From: Chryseobacterium sp. BGARF1
GTDB taxonomy: Bacteria; Bacteroidota; Bacteroidia; Flavobacteriales; Weeksellaceae
Length of the DNA stretch: 64,000 nt
Direction: 5' to 3'
NCBI RefSeq assembly: GCF_001677955.1
Contig: NZ_LELA01000090.1
Location: 1-64,000, forward strand
Shown: piece by piece, positions 17,612 through 25,274 of the stretch
Numbering within the stretch: position 1 is the first letter of the stretch
Layout of the letters: every line of letters starts with the position of its first letter
Made by a program: the position numbers and the translations under genes
The notes under the pieces: model-generated
The model's input: the letters and a program-made list of their open reading frames with translations, nothing else
What the model was told of the DNA's origin: nothing
The model's database searches: none

Positions 17612-18244
17612 TTAGTTCTTTGCTAAATATTCAGCAGTAGAAGTTCTGTCAGCTTTCATTGCATCTTTACCTTCTTCCCAGTTTGCAGGGCAAACTTCAC
17701 CGTGCTTCTGAACGTGAGTATAAGCATCGATCAATCTTAAATATTCTTTTACGTTTCTTCCTAGAGGCATATCATTTACCGACTCGTGGAATACTTTTCC
17801 TGTTTCGTCGATCAAATAAGTTGCTCTGTACGTTACGTTTGAACCTGTGAAGTACTCATTTCCTTCTTCGTCAAACTCTAGATCTTGATCTACAATATCT
17901 AATAAATTTGCCAATTGTCTGTGAGTATCAGCTAAAAGCGGATAAGTAACTCCTTCAATACCACCGTTGTCTTTTGAAACATTCAACCAAGCAAAGTGTA
18001 CTTCGTTTGTATCGCAAGAAGCACCGATTACTTTAGTGTTTCTTTTTTCAAACTCACCTAAAGCTTCTTGAAATGCGTGAAGCTCAGTCGGGCAAACAAA
18101 AGTAAAATCTTTTGGATACCAGAATAAAATCACTTTTTGTTGGTTTTTTGTAGTTTCTTCGAAGATGTTGATTCTAAGATCATCACCCATTTCAGACATT
18201 GCGTCAATCGTTACGTTTGGAAATTTTTTACCTACTAAAGACAT
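17612..18244 (-). CDS. 2-Cys peroxiredoxin (AhpC/Prx1 type)
   Basis: 210 residues. Reduces H2O2 and alkyl hydroperoxides. Peroxidatic Cys C51 lies in DFTFVCPTE, the conserved Arg in VTYRATYLID, and the resolving Cys in GEVCPANW near residue 180. It has the length and C-terminal region of a typical 2-Cys AhpC/Prx1 enzyme. It is preceded by a good -7 box and followed by the thioredoxin and DUF6952-like genes, so it forms a small peroxide-defence group. Confidence 0.92.
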   Translation of the reverse strand: MSLVGKKFPNVTIDAMSEMGDDLRINIFEETTKNQQKVILFWYPKDFTFVCPTELHAFQEALGEFEKRNTKVIGASCDTNEVHFAWLNVSKDNGGIEGVTYPLLADTHRQLANLLDIVDQDLEFDEEGNEYFTGSNVTYRATYLIDETGKVFHESVNDMPLGRNVKEYLRLIDAYTHVQKHGEVCPANWEEGKDAMKADRTSTAEYLAKN

Positions 18245-18280
18245 AATTTTCTAATTTTTAATTTGATTAATTTTACAATG

Positions 18281-18288
18281 CAAATATA
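18281..18288 (-). promoter_or_regulatory. Bacteroidota -7 box (TATATTTG) of the peroxiredoxin gene
   Basis: On the minus strand TATATTTG lies 36 bases before the ATG at 18244. No clear OxyR- or PerR-type palindrome was recognised around it. Confidence 0.5.
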
Positions 18289-18357
18289 CATAGTTTCGTC
18301 TATTGAAAAAATAGTTTTCGATAAATAAAATCTATAATAGTTTTTTTAGAATGAATC

Positions 18358-18399
18358 AAAAAAAGAGCTTCGAAAGAAGCTCTTTCTGGTTTTAGTAAC
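18358..18399. repeat. Terminator hairpin copy 1 (direct repeat flanking the GLPGLI gene)
   Basis: A poly-A run, hairpin GAGCTT-CGAAAG-AAGCTC, then TTTCTGGTTTTAGTAAC. The same words recur at 19363-19405, where they form the terminator and last codons of the M16 peptidase gene. Here no M16 gene follows, so this copy is a duplicate. The loop differs: CGAAAG here, CTTTCA there, nearly inverse complements. Confidence 0.7.
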
Positions 18400-18488
18400 T
18401 TAGTATAATTGACTTCCTAATTATAGTTCTTAATATATGTTACTTGTAATTTTAGCTAAATTATTGATTTATATAAATTTAAAAAACA

Positions 18489-18533
18489 ATGAAACATAAA
18501 AGCTTATTTCTCATTATAATCGTATCTTCATGA
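18489..18533 (+). other. Micro-ORF resembling a signal-peptide fragment
   Basis: ATG at 18489 encodes MKHKSLFLIIIVSS then TGA, whose bases overlap the ATG of the GLPGLI gene (ATGA). It looks like the first half of a signal peptide, possibly a relic of a second gene copy or a leader. Translation is unproven. Confidence 0.25.
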
Positions 18534-19348
18534 TTATGAAAACACACACATGGTTTTTCTTTTTTATAATTATATTTTCAAACAATATTTCCGGTCAAAA
18601 TAAAACATTTAAATATGATTTTAAATACAAACCGAATTCATTAAAAGATAGTATAATTTTAGAAAAGACTGTTTTAGACATTAAAGACGGAGGCTTATCT
18701 ATTTTCAGAACAGAACAAGAAAAAAAATCAGATTCATTGATAGCTTTTACTGGATACGGTTTCGGAACATCACTTAGATTTGAAAATCAGTTTTATATTA
18801 TAAAGAAAATATCTGAAAATAGAATCTTTAAAAGTATAAAAACAATGTTTAGAGAAGTTTTTTTGATAAACATTAACGAAAAATTTGATTGGATTATTTT
18901 ACCTGAAAAAGATAAAATCGAAGCTTTTGAAGTTCAGAAAGCAACACTAAATTATGGCGGAAGAAACTGGACAGCATGGTTTGCAAATGAAATTCCTATT
19001 CAAGATGGACCTTATATTTTTCATGGTTTACCAGGTTTGATTGTTAAAATTTCGGATGACCAGAATAATTTCATATTTAATTTAACCGAAATTAAAGACT
19101 TAAAACAAAAAATTTATTACAGAAATAAAGGCTCTGAAATAACTTGGGATCAATTAAAAAAAATGTCTAAAAATTTTTATACGGATCCTTTAGCCCATGT
19201 AAAATCAATGGGAATTCTGTTTAAAAAAGATGATGGAGTTGGAGGTGTGGTTGCTGTTGATATGAAAAGCGAATCAGAAAGAATGAAACAAATGATTCTA
19301 GAAAATAACAATCCAATAGAACTCAACCATAAAATTGATTACAAATAA
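18530..19348 (+). CDS. GLPGLI-family exported protein
   Basis: 272 residues. N-terminal signal peptide (TWFFFFIIIFSNNISGQ). The family signature HGLPGLIVKISDDQNNF is at about residue 167-183. GLPGLI proteins are Bacteroidota-specific exported proteins of unknown role, often found with M16 or other peptidases. The ATG at 18536 (second Met) is also possible. It is the only plus-strand gene in this stretch and lies between two copies of the M16 terminator, suggesting that it arrived by insertion or duplication. Confidence 0.85.
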   Translation: MIMKTHTWFFFFIIIFSNNISGQNKTFKYDFKYKPNSLKDSIILEKTVLDIKDGGLSIFRTEQEKKSDSLIAFTGYGFGTSLRFENQFYIIKKISENRIFKSIKTMFREVFLININEKFDWIILPEKDKIEAFEVQKATLNYGGRNWTAWFANEIPIQDGPYIFHGLPGLIVKISDDQNNFIFNLTEIKDLKQKIYYRNKGSEITWDQLKKMSKNFYTDPLAHVKSMGILFKKDDGVGGVVAVDMKSESERMKQMILENNNPIELNHKIDYK

Positions 19349-19362
19349 TTTTTAGATTAAAT

Positions 19363-19397
19363 AAAAAAAAGAGCTTCTTTCAAAGCTCTTTCTGGTT
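19363..19397 (-). terminator. Terminator of the M16 peptidase gene (repeat copy 2)
   Basis: On the minus strand, AGAAAGAGCTTTGAAAG then AAGCTCTTTTTTTT: a stem AAAGAGCTT / AAGCTCTTT with a T-run, directly after the stop codon at 19398. It nearly duplicates 18358-18399. Confidence 0.75.
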
Positions 19398-22337
19398 TTA
19401 GTAACCGAATATTTCTGTAAGACTTAACTTTTTAAGCTCACCTAATTTCAGCAAATCTTCATCCTTTACTTTATCTTGTGCAGCAACAAGGCAGTAAGTG
19501 TAATTTTTCCCTTTCATTTCCTTATCATGGAAAGTATTGATGTCTGCAAAATTCAGTTTCGGAGACTGTTCGTAGACACTTTTTCTCCTGTCATAATTGA
19601 GACCTAATTTTTGAGCTGCTAAATAAGAGAAAATAATTCCATCCTGGGTAATTCTTTCTGCAGCAATTGTCTTTCTTAATCCACTTTTTGCAGTTTCAAA
19701 TAACTGCTCAGATTTTGGAAGAGACGTTAAAAGCTCGTTCATAGCAGTTGTAGATTCATTCAGCTTATCGGCCTGAGTTCCCACGTAAGCCGTAATCATA
19801 TTTTTATTTTCTTTTTTGTTTGGTTGACCAAAATATGCATAAGTAGAATATGCTAAAGCTTTAGATTCTCTAATCGTCTGGAAAACAATAGATCCCATTC
19901 CACCACCAAAATAATTATTAAACAAACTTATTGTAGGACTAAGTTCTGGATTGTAATTATCCGCATTTCTTACCCAGAAAACTTCAGCTTGTACCATATC
20001 ATAATTGGCAAACAAAACTTTATTTTTATCTGTAGGAATCTGCGCAAAAGTTTTAGATTTTGGCATTTCTTTCAACGTTGCCGGAACTTTATGAATCAGC
20101 GTTAAAGAAGATGCAACTTCGTGTGCAGATTTTGGTCCGTAGTGAAGAATTTTATGTTTATAATTAAACAAATCATGAAGAATATTCACCAGATCTTCCG
20201 CTTTTAAAGCATCTAATTCAGCATCGGTTAAAACATTATTAAAAGGATTTTGAGAGCCATACTGAGCATAACTTCTTAGTCCGCTCATGATTATTCCTTT
20301 GTTCTGTTTTGCGTTGGCTCTAGCTTTTTTTACTCTAGCTTTGTAAGCGGTTAAAGCAGCTTCATCAGCCTGACAGTTTTTAATTAAATCTTCAAATAAA
20401 TCTGCTGTTTTATCAAAGTTATCATTTAAACCTTCTAAAGAAACATAAGTTTCTTCATTACCTGCACTTACATTAAAGCTTGAAGCCAGTTTGTAAAATT
20501 CTTTACTGATCGCTTCAGAAGACTTATTTTTTGTTCCTAAATACTGTAAATATTCTGCTGCTAAAGGAAGTATTTTATTGTTCCATTTTCCTGAATCGAA
20601 GTAATAATACAATCTAAAAAGTTCATTATCTGTATTTTTTACAGAAAGTACATCTACACTTTTCACTTTGCTTTTAGCAATATCTTTATCAAAATTTAAC
20701 CAAACCGGAGAAATAGTATTTTCCGGCATCTCATCGATCTTTTTAAGAAACGAAGAGTTATCTTCTCTGTTTACAGAAACCGGCGTTATTGTTGGCTTAT
20801 CTACTTTTACAATACTTTTATCTTCGCCTTTTTTCTTATAAACTGCGACATAATTGTTATTCTGAAGATATTTAGATGCAAAATCCATAATATCTTTTTT
20901 GGTAAGCTTAGAGATTTCCTCTAGATATTCCAAAGAAGCTTTGTGGTCGATATCAGAGGTGAATTCATCCATTAAAATACTTGCTCTTGAAGAATATTTT
21001 TCATCTTTCTGAATGATGTTTTTCTTCTCGTTATTTACGATAGATTGAATTAAATCATCCGAAAATTCACCTTTTCTAAGTTTTTCAATTTCCTGAAGAA
21101 GAAGATTTTTCACTTCATCCAAAGACTGACCTTCTGTTGGTCTTCCTTGTAAAAGCAACACCGAATAATCTTTTAAAACATACGGAAAAGCATAAGCTCC
21201 CAAAAGCTTTTGTTTTTTTACAAGGTCCAAATCGATCAACCCGGCTTGTCCGTTGGTCAGCATATTTCCAATTAAAGTCAAAAGTCTTGCATCTTTGGTC
21301 GTAGCTCCCGGAAATCTGAATCCCATCATTACACTTTCAGGATTAGGGCCTACAACTTCTTTTATAACAGGTGATGCAATTGGTTTTTCCTGTCCTACAA
21401 CGTATTCAGGAACGGTTTTAGACTTCATGTAAGAAAAAGCCTTATCAATTTTAGCGATCATCTCATCCGGATTGAAATCTCCGGACATGATCACTCCCAT
21501 ATTATTGGGAACGTAATAATTGTTATAATAGTCTCTAATAGCCTTTAAAGAAGGGTTTTTCAAGTGCTCGATTGTTCCGATAGTGGTTTGCTTTCCGTAA
21601 TTATTATTCGGAAATAAAGTTTCAAATATTTTATCATATACTTTGTCGGTATCATCATCTAAACTTCTGTTTTTCTCTTCATAAACTGCTTCAAGCTCTG
21701 TATGGAAAAGCCTTAAAACAGGCGCTCTGAAACGTTCAGACTGTACAGCCAAAAATTTATCAACTGCATTGGCCGGAATATCTTCCACATACACAGTTTG
21801 TTCGAAAGATGTAAATGCATTAGTTCCATCTGCTCCCATTCCTGCCATCATTTTGTCGTATTCATTGGCAATGGCGTAGTTTGCAGCTTCTCCGGAAACC
21901 TTATCTATTTCTTTATAAATTTCTTTTCTTTTGGCTTCATCTTTTGTCTGGTTGTATTTCTCATAAAGAGCATCAACTTTGTCTAAAAGAGGTTTTTCTT
22001 TTGCCCAATCTTTCGATCCAAACTTATCTGTTCCTTTAAAAAGCATATGTTCCAGATAATGTGCAAGACCGGTGTGAGTTGACGGATCGGTTTTGCTCCC
22101 TGCTTTTGTAGCAATATAAGTCTGAATTCTTGGTTCTTTATTAGTAGCACTTAAAATTACGGTTAATCCGTTTTTAAGCTTATAATATCTTGCAGAAGTA
22201 GGATCGTTGGTTACATATTTATAGGTATAACCATTTGATTTTGCTTCTTTCCACTGGAAATCCTGAGCTTGAGCATATCCACAGAAACTTGCTGCTGCAA
22301 TACTGGTTACAATCGTTAATTTTTTAAATAAATTCAT
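19398..22337 (-). CDS. Two-domain M16 (pitrilysin/insulinase-type) zinc peptidase, exported
   Basis: 979 residues, double the minimal M16 unit. Signal peptide (ASFCGYAQAQ). The inverted zinc motif HYLEH gives H93, E96 and H97, with the third ligand Glu in ELEAVYEEKNR near residue 173. The second, inactive M16 half begins around residue 540 (FGGGMGSIVFQTIRESKALAY is the R/Y substrate-site region). It degrades peptides in the periplasm or at the cell surface. It lies 8 bases downstream of the aminotransferase gene on the same strand, so they are probably co-transcribed. Confidence 0.92.
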   Translation of the reverse strand: MNLFKKLTIVTSIAAASFCGYAQAQDFQWKEAKSNGYTYKYVTNDPTSARYYKLKNGLTVILSATNKEPRIQTYIATKAGSKTDPSTHTGLAHYLEHMLFKGTDKFGSKDWAKEKPLLDKVDALYEKYNQTKDEAKRKEIYKEIDKVSGEAANYAIANEYDKMMAGMGADGTNAFTSFEQTVYVEDIPANAVDKFLAVQSERFRAPVLRLFHTELEAVYEEKNRSLDDDTDKVYDKIFETLFPNNNYGKQTTIGTIEHLKNPSLKAIRDYYNNYYVPNNMGVIMSGDFNPDEMIAKIDKAFSYMKSKTVPEYVVGQEKPIASPVIKEVVGPNPESVMMGFRFPGATTKDARLLTLIGNMLTNGQAGLIDLDLVKKQKLLGAYAFPYVLKDYSVLLLQGRPTEGQSLDEVKNLLLQEIEKLRKGEFSDDLIQSIVNNEKKNIIQKDEKYSSRASILMDEFTSDIDHKASLEYLEEISKLTKKDIMDFASKYLQNNNYVAVYKKKGEDKSIVKVDKPTITPVSVNREDNSSFLKKIDEMPENTISPVWLNFDKDIAKSKVKSVDVLSVKNTDNELFRLYYYFDSGKWNNKILPLAAEYLQYLGTKNKSSEAISKEFYKLASSFNVSAGNEETYVSLEGLNDNFDKTADLFEDLIKNCQADEAALTAYKARVKKARANAKQNKGIIMSGLRSYAQYGSQNPFNNVLTDAELDALKAEDLVNILHDLFNYKHKILHYGPKSAHEVASSLTLIHKVPATLKEMPKSKTFAQIPTDKNKVLFANYDMVQAEVFWVRNADNYNPELSPTISLFNNYFGGGMGSIVFQTIRESKALAYSTYAYFGQPNKKENKNMITAYVGTQADKLNESTTAMNELLTSLPKSEQLFETAKSGLRKTIAAERITQDGIIFSYLAAQKLGLNYDRRKSVYEQSPKLNFADINTFHDKEMKGKNYTYCLVAAQDKVKDEDLLKLGELKKLSLTEIFGY

Positions 22338-22345
22338 GGTTGTTT

Positions 22346-23539
22346 TTAATTAAATTTTTCTAATAATACTTTTATTCTTCTCATCGCTTCTCTTAATTCT
22401 TCTTCAGAAGCTGCATAAGAAAATCTGATACATTCCGGACTTCCGAATGAAACTCCACCAACACAACCTACATGAGCATTTTCTAAAATAAACATGGCAA
22501 AATCATCGGCATCTTTTATTTCAGTTCCGTCTAATGTTTTTCCGATATAATGAGAAATATCCGGGAAGAAATAGAAAGCAGCTTTCGGTAAAAGCACTTT
22601 AAATCCAGGAATTTCCTTCATCAAACTGTACACAAGATCTCTTCTTGTTTTGAAAGCATCAATCATATATTTATATTCTGAAGGATCAGTTTTTAAAGCA
22701 ACAATTGAAGCTCTCTGAGCAACAGTATTCGCTCCGCTCGTCATTTGTCCCTGAATTTTTTCACAAGCTTTTGCCAACCATTCCGGACAAGCAGAATAAC
22801 CGATTCTCCAGCCTGTCATTGCAAAAGCTTTAGACATTCCGTTGATTACTGCGGTTTGCTCATAAACTTCAGGAAACTGAGCGATAGATGTAGTTTTAGT
22901 TTCGTAATTGATATATTCGTAGATTTCGTCAGAAATTACCGTTACATGAGGATATTTAGCAATAACTTTTGCCAAAGATTTCAATTCATCATACGTATAA
23001 TATCCACCTGAAGGGTTACAAGGTGAGCTGAAAAGAACAGCTTTTGTTTTTTCGTTAATCGCTTCATCAAGCTGTTCTGCCGTGATTTTAAAATCAGTAA
23101 TATAAGAAGTAGGAAGCATCACGGAATTCCCACCCATCATTTTTACCATTTCATCATAGCTTACCCAGAAAGGAGTAGGAAGAATTACTTCATCTCCATC
23201 ATTGATAATGGCTGCTAAAACATTAATAATTGCTTGTTTAGCACCGTTTGAAACACAGATTTGTGTAGGTTTATAATCGAGTTGATTGTCTCTTTTTAGT
23301 TTTTCAGAAATTGCCTGACGAAGTTCTAAAAATCCCGGAACAGGAGAGTAGTGGCTGTAATTTTCATTGATTGCCGTAAAAGCAGCTTCTTTGATATTAT
23401 CGGGAACATCAAAATCCGGTTCGCCTAATGTTAAAGAAATCACATCTATTCCACTGGCTTTCATTTCTCTAGCTTTGTTTGACATGACGAATGTCTGCGA
23501 GTAACCCAACCTGTTTACTCTGTCTGAAAGTTTATTCAT
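22346..23539 (-). CDS. Class I PLP-dependent aminotransferase (aspartate aminotransferase-like)
   Basis: About 397 residues. The start at 23539 (MNKLSDRVNRLGYSQTF) is preferred to 23563 because it fits the usual N terminus and the promoter. Fold-type I features: SLTLGEPDFDVPDNI, VSNGAKQAI, SSPCNPSGGYY, SDEIYEYI, the PLP lysine in NGMSKAFAMTGWRIGY, and the substrate Arg in ECIRFSYA. Probably an aspartate or broad-range aminotransferase of the I-gamma type. Its promoter lies in a 92-base gap shared with divergent rsmG. Confidence 0.88.
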   Translation of the reverse strand: MNKLSDRVNRLGYSQTFVMSNKAREMKASGIDVISLTLGEPDFDVPDNIKEAAFTAINENYSHYSPVPGFLELRQAISEKLKRDNQLDYKPTQICVSNGAKQAIINVLAAIINDGDEVILPTPFWVSYDEMVKMMGGNSVMLPTSYITDFKITAEQLDEAINEKTKAVLFSSPCNPSGGYYTYDELKSLAKVIAKYPHVTVISDEIYEYINYETKTTSIAQFPEVYEQTAVINGMSKAFAMTGWRIGYSACPEWLAKACEKIQGQMTSGANTVAQRASIVALKTDPSEYKYMIDAFKTRRDLVYSLMKEIPGFKVLLPKAAFYFFPDISHYIGKTLDGTEIKDADDFAMFILENAHVGCVGGVSFGSPECIRFSYAASEEELREAMRRIKVLLEKFN

Positions 23540-23560
23540 GTATTCTTTTTGTCTTTTTAA

Positions 23561-23568
23561 CAAATATA
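23561..23568 (-). promoter_or_regulatory. Bacteroidota -7 box (TATATTTG) of the aminotransferase-M16 operon
   Basis: An exact TAnnTTTG match on the minus strand, 21 bases before the chosen ATG at 23539. This supports that start over the one at 23563, which would leave the box inside or at the start of the coding region. Confidence 0.45.
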
Positions 23569-23581
23569 TATAAAAACTTAA

Positions 23582-23613
23582 TTTGAATAAACTGTTAATA
23601 AAACTTATTTTTG
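23582..23613 (+). promoter_or_regulatory. Complete Bacteroidota promoter for rsmG (TTTG - 20 - TATTTTTG)
   Basis: TTTG at 23582-23585 and TATTTTTG at 23606-23613 are separated by 20 bases, matching both the -33 and -7 elements of the Bacteroidota consensus. The ATG follows 18 bases later at 23632, and this places the TTG at 23611 inside the promoter, ruling it out as a start. Confidence 0.7.
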
Positions 23614-23631
23614 CCCCTTAGAATTACTTTT

Positions 23632-24267
23632 ATGTCGATAGCAATCATTCAAAAATACTTTCCGGATCTTACAGAAAAACAAATTGAGCAGTTTACAATG
23701 CTTGAAGGCCTGTATGGAGAATGGAACGAGAAAATAAACGTCATCTCCCGAAAAGATATGGAATCTCTTTATGAGAAGCATATTCTGCATTCTTTAGGCA
23801 TCGCAAAAATCATGGAATTTGCTCCCGGAACAAAAGTTTTAGACGTGGGAACAGGTGGTGGTTTTCCAGGAATTCCTTTAGCAATTTTGTTTCCTGAAAC
23901 TCAGTTTACTTTAATTGATTCTATTGGTAAGAAAATTACAGTGGTAAATGCTGTTGCAGAAGGTGTCGGATTGTCAAATCTTACTGCCATTCATGGAAGA
24001 GCAGAAAAAGTAAAAGAAAAATTCCATTTCGTGGTAAGTCGCGCCGTTACTCAAATGCCTGAATTTTTAAGATGGTTAAAAGGTAAATTTGAAAAAGAAC
24101 AGATTAATGCAAAACATAACGGAGTTTTATATCTAAAAGGTGGAGATCTTGCCGAAGAACTTGCCGGTTTGAAATGTGAGCTTTTCAGTCTTAAAAACTA
24201 CTTCGACGAAGAGTTTTTTGACACTAAAAAGGTTGTTTATCTTTCAAAAGGTAATTTTAATTCTTAA
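23632..24267 (+). CDS. rsmG: 16S rRNA (guanine-527-N7)-methyltransferase
   Basis: About 211 residues. Class I SAM methyltransferase with the GidB/RsmG signature: N-terminal WNEKINVISRKD and LYEKHILHSLGIAK, SAM motif LDVGTGGGFPGIPLAI, and ISRAVTQMPEF-type catalytic region (VVSRAVTQM). It modifies the 530 loop of 16S rRNA; loss gives low-level streptomycin resistance in other bacteria. The start is set by the upstream promoter. It is followed by unrelated genes on the same strand. Confidence 0.93.
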   Translation: MSIAIIQKYFPDLTEKQIEQFTMLEGLYGEWNEKINVISRKDMESLYEKHILHSLGIAKIMEFAPGTKVLDVGTGGGFPGIPLAILFPETQFTLIDSIGKKITVVNAVAEGVGLSNLTAIHGRAEKVKEKFHFVVSRAVTQMPEFLRWLKGKFEKEQINAKHNGVLYLKGGDLAEELAGLKCELFSLKNYFDEEFFDTKKVVYLSKGNFNS

Positions 24268-24330
24268 AATATGTTAATTCGTATTTATTTTCACTAAATT
24301 TATCTTTCCAAACGATCAAAATCCAATATC

Positions 24331-24738
24331 ATGAACTCTCTATTAAAAATAAGTTTCGCTGCGGCAGTTTTAGGTGCTTTTTTTACTTCATGTAAAGATG
24401 ATGATGATTATCAAACGATACAATCTGTAGATAAAGTAAAAATTGACAGTGTGAAAATCGTTAGTGACACGATGAGTGTTTTCTCGGTTCAAAGCATCAG
24501 AACCTATTCGACATATGCTTCAACATGTAGAGGATTTTATGGATACGATTATGCTCATACTGGAGAATTTGATAGAGATGTTACCGCTTATCAATACCTC
24601 ACCAATGGGATGTGTTCGCAGGCAAATCATAAATCAGCCAATCAAATCAATTTTAGTCCAAGAAAAAAAGGAAAATACACATTCAGATTTTGGAATGGTA
24701 ATAACAACTGGATTACTAAAACAATTGTAGTGGAATAA
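24331..24738 (+). CDS. Small lipoprotein of unknown function
   Basis: 135 residues. Signal peptide with lipobox FFTSC followed by KDDDD, an acidic +2 region usual for surface or outer-membrane lipoproteins of Bacteroidota. The mature part carries two further Cys (TCRGFYGYDY and GMCSQANH) that could form a disulfide, and ends in a beta-rich KGKYTFRFWNGNNNWITKTIVV strand pair resembling an Ig-like tail. Its stop overlaps the next ATG (TAATG), so it is translated with the DUF922 protease. Confidence 0.7.
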   Translation: MNSLLKISFAAAVLGAFFTSCKDDDDYQTIQSVDKVKIDSVKIVSDTMSVFSVQSIRTYSTYASTCRGFYGYDYAHTGEFDRDVTAYQYLTNGMCSQANHKSANQINFSPRKKGKYTFRFWNGNNNWITKTIVVE

Positions 24739-25274
24739 TGAAGTTTTTTTTAATCGTTTTTTTATTGATTTTCAATATTGTTTCGGCTCAAAATATCTAT
24801 TGGAGTGAAAATCAAAAATTGGTTTGGGATAATTTTAAAAGCAAAATCAATAATCTGGGTGGTTCAACGGTTGTAGCTTATACTCATTGCGGTTGGGAAT
24901 ATTCTGCAACCACATCGAGTGACCCTAAAGTTCCGGTAAAAATCACTATTCAAACGGTTTTTAATGAAAATAAATCATGGAAAGATGGTAAAAGAATCAA
25001 TGATTATGTATTGCTTCATGAGCAGAAACACTTTGATATTGCTGAAATTTACGCCAGAAAATTAAGAAAGGAAGTTTCAGAAAAAATAAAAACTACTGCC
25101 GATTACAATAAGTTTTTCAAAACAATTTACGCTAGGATTTCTTCAGAATACAAAAATTATCAAGCTGACTATGACCGTGTAACCGAACATGGGATGAATA
25201 AAGAAAAACAGGCAGAATACAATGTTTTAATTAGCGAAGAACTCGAAAATCTAAAAAACTACCAGAAAATTTGA
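24738..25274 (+). CDS. Exported DUF922-type zinc protease-like protein
   Basis: 178 residues with a signal peptide ending IVSAQ. The motif HEQKHFD gives H94, E95 and H98 of an HExxH zinc site. The fold is preceded by WSENQKLVWDNFKS and ends in a long helical tail, as in DUF922 putative secreted metalloproteases. It is likely periplasmic. It is coupled to the preceding lipoprotein gene by TAATG and overlaps the next gene by 4 bases. Confidence 0.78.
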   Translation: MKFFLIVFLLIFNIVSAQNIYWSENQKLVWDNFKSKINNLGGSTVVAYTHCGWEYSATTSSDPKVPVKITIQTVFNENKSWKDGKRINDYVLLHEQKHFDIAEIYARKLRKEVSEKIKTTADYNKFFKTIYARISSEYKNYQADYDRVTEHGMNKEKQAEYNVLISEELENLKNYQKI

